Shown here one piece after another: positions 4,924 to 6,067 of a DNA stretch of 6,067 nt. Position numbers and translations under genes: made by a program. Position 1 is the first letter of the stretch. Every line of letters begins with the position of its first letter. The DNA comes from an uncultured Opitutales bacterium (GTDB lineage Bacteria > Verrucomicrobiota > Verrucomicrobiia > Opitutales > UBA9783): assembly GCA_934700265.1 (NCBI GenBank), contig CAKUXH010000060.1, positions 1 through 6,067 on the forward strand, written 5' to 3'. The notes beneath the pieces were generated by a model. That model saw nothing but the letters and a program-made list of their open reading frames with translations, had not been told where the DNA came from and ran no database searches.

Positions 4924-6067
4924 CTATAAGATTGTATTATCTAGAATTATGCCGTCCTTTTCAATAACAATTATGCCATCTTTGATATGGATGGGTCCTT
5001 GTTGAAAACCATTAGGTTTGCCTTCAGGAGATAATCGAACGTTGTTACCAATACGAACATTGCGATCAATGATAGCATTGCGAATGTAACAGTCTTTGCC
5101 AATTCCAAGATTAGGTAGCTGTTTAGATTCATTTTCTGCCATTTGATTTAAATCTTCGTAATGATCAGCTCCCATCATATATACATTTTCTAACTGAGTA
5201 CCGCCGCGAATAATAGAACGGATACCAATAATACAACGATTAAGTTGTGTGCGTGTAACAATACAACCATCAGCTACAATTGAATGATCAACTGTACAGC
5301 TATTAAGTTTTGAGGCAGCAAGATTACGTGGACGTGAATAAATTGGTGCTTTCTCATTATAGAAATCAAATATAGGTAATGAGTCTGTTAACATTAAGTT
5401 TGCTTCAAAGAAAGAGGCAATCGTTCCAATATCTTCCCAATAATCATCAAATAAATAGCCGCATAATTTGTATTGATTGAGAGCTTGAGGAATGATATCT
5501 TTACCAAAATCATGGTTTTCTGAGTTAAGACATGCTTTTAAAACTTTTGCTTTAAAAGCATAAATTCCCATAGACGCCATGCAGTAAGGTTGATCGCTAT
5601 TATCTTTAATTTTTTTTCTTAAATCTGTACACAAGTAAAGTGATTTTAATAACTCAGGATCTTTGGGTTTTTCAACAAAACGTTTTATTTGCCAATCGGA
5701 AGAAACTTCCATAATTCCAAATTGATAAGCTAAAGAAGCTGGCATTGCTTTAGCCGCGATAGTAATATCAGCGTTTGTTTCCGTATGTTGTCTTACAAAT
5801 GCTTCAATGTCCATGCGATAAAGTTGATCACCAGATAAAATAACAACCGTTTGATCGTCTTTAAAAGGCATATGAATGAGGTTTTGTCGAACAGCATCTG
5901 CAGTCCCACGGTACCATTCATCGCTTATTTGTGTTTGTTCAGCAGATAAAATTTCTACGAAACCTCCAGAGAAATAATCGAAACGATAACTTTCTTGGAT
6001 ATGTCTATGAAGCGATTCTGTGTTAAATTGGGTTAGTAAATATATTTGATTATACCCAGAATTTAAG
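4924..6067 (-). CDS. glgC: Glucose-1-phosphate adenylyltransferase (ADP-glucose pyrophosphorylase), partial
   Basis: Makes ADP-glucose and pyrophosphate from glucose-1-phosphate and ATP, the committed step of bacterial glycogen synthesis, in the cytoplasm. The frame is open to the right edge, so the ATG at 5871 is internal; 380 residues are visible and about 40-50 N-terminal residues with the GGGxGTRL nucleotide loop lie outside. Visible marks in order: IYLLTQFNTESLHRHI (8-23), GFVEILSAEQT (35-45), GTADAVRQ (54-61), LSGDQLYRMD (77-86 region), the sugar-phosphate motif RFVEKP (about 129-134), ASMGIYAFK (about 164-172), DFGKDIIP (186-193), YWEDIGT (209-215), then a left-handed beta-helix C-terminal domain (about 255-380) with APIYSRPR, GIRS and MMGADHYE. 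This arrangement resembles the cyanobacterial/plant-like class more than the E. coli one. No other glycogen gene is in view. A strong terminator follows 5 nt after the TAG. Confidence 0.95.
   Translation of the reverse strand, partial: LNSGYNQIYLLTQFNTESLHRHIQESYRFDYFSGGFVEILSAEQTQISDEWYRGTADAVRQNLIHMPFKDDQTVVILSGDQLYRMDIEAFVRQHTETNADITIAAKAMPASLAYQFGIMEVSSDWQIKRFVEKPKDPELLKSLYLCTDLRKKIKDNSDQPYCMASMGIYAFKAKVLKACLNSENHDFGKDIIPQALNQYKLCGYLFDDYWEDIGTIASFFEANLMLTDSLPIFDFYNEKAPIYSRPRNLAASKLNSCTVDHSIVADGCIVTRTQLNRCIIGIRSIIRGGTQLENVYMMGADHYEDLNQMAENESKQLPNLGIGKDCYIRNAIIDRNVRIGNNVRLSPEGKPNGFQQGPIHIKDGIIVIEKDGIILDNTIL

Noticed and set aside
4775..5005. Plus-strand 76-codon ORF across the prepilin/glgC junction
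   Set aside because: It runs antisense through two genes, the terminator and the promoter; composition is explained by those features.

Overview
This window is AT-rich bacterial chromosome, roughly 30% G+C by eye. The genes sit in two groups that converge on a short non-coding stretch near 3338-3542. The plus strand carries the C-terminal three quarters of a ferrous-iron transporter (feoB, cut by the left edge), an RluA-family pseudouridine synthase, a tRNA with anticodon CAT that best fits tRNA-Ile2, and a YmdB-family (TIGR00282-type) metallophosphoesterase. The minus strand carries ADP-glucose pyrophosphorylase (glgC, its N-terminus cut by the right edge), a type IV pilin-like prepilin, and a small secreted-protein gene whose frame is split at A-runs. 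That last gene was found by reading the minus strand by hand; it has no intact ORF with a normal start.

The organism cannot be named with confidence. The base composition, the slipped frame at an A-run and the lack of clear Shine-Dalgarno sequences at the four genes whose starts are visible suggest a host-associated or genome-reduced Gram-negative bacterium. Glycogen synthesis (GlgC resembling the cyanobacterial/plant class), FeoB, a pseudopilin and a YmdB-type phosphoesterase together would fit a member of the PVC group (Verrucomicrobiota or relatives), but this is a guess from gene content.

Layout: feoB (1-1626) and the pseudouridine synthase gene (1633-2349) are 6 nt apart and probably cotranscribed. 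An extended -10 promoter (2403-2430) precedes tRNA-Ile2 (2444-2519), and the phosphoesterase ATG follows the tRNA CCA end by only 14 nt, so the two are probably cotranscribed and separated by tRNA processing. On the other strand glgC ends at 4924, followed within 81 nt by a perfect 13-bp terminator stem and a perfect TTGACA-N17-TATAAT promoter. The prepilin ATG begins 7 nt after that -10 box, which predicts a leaderless mRNA. The damaged small gene (4070 to 3543) has a TTGACA/TATAAA promoter in the same position relative to its ATG.

The genes do not form one pathway: iron uptake, RNA modification, tRNA, nucleotide/phosphoester metabolism, glycogen synthesis and a pilin-like surface protein lie side by side. 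I found no CRISPR array, insertion sequence, prophage or defence system, and nothing that amounts to a new multi-gene system. The most unusual items are the frame-split secreted ORF and the repeated leaderless-promoter layout.
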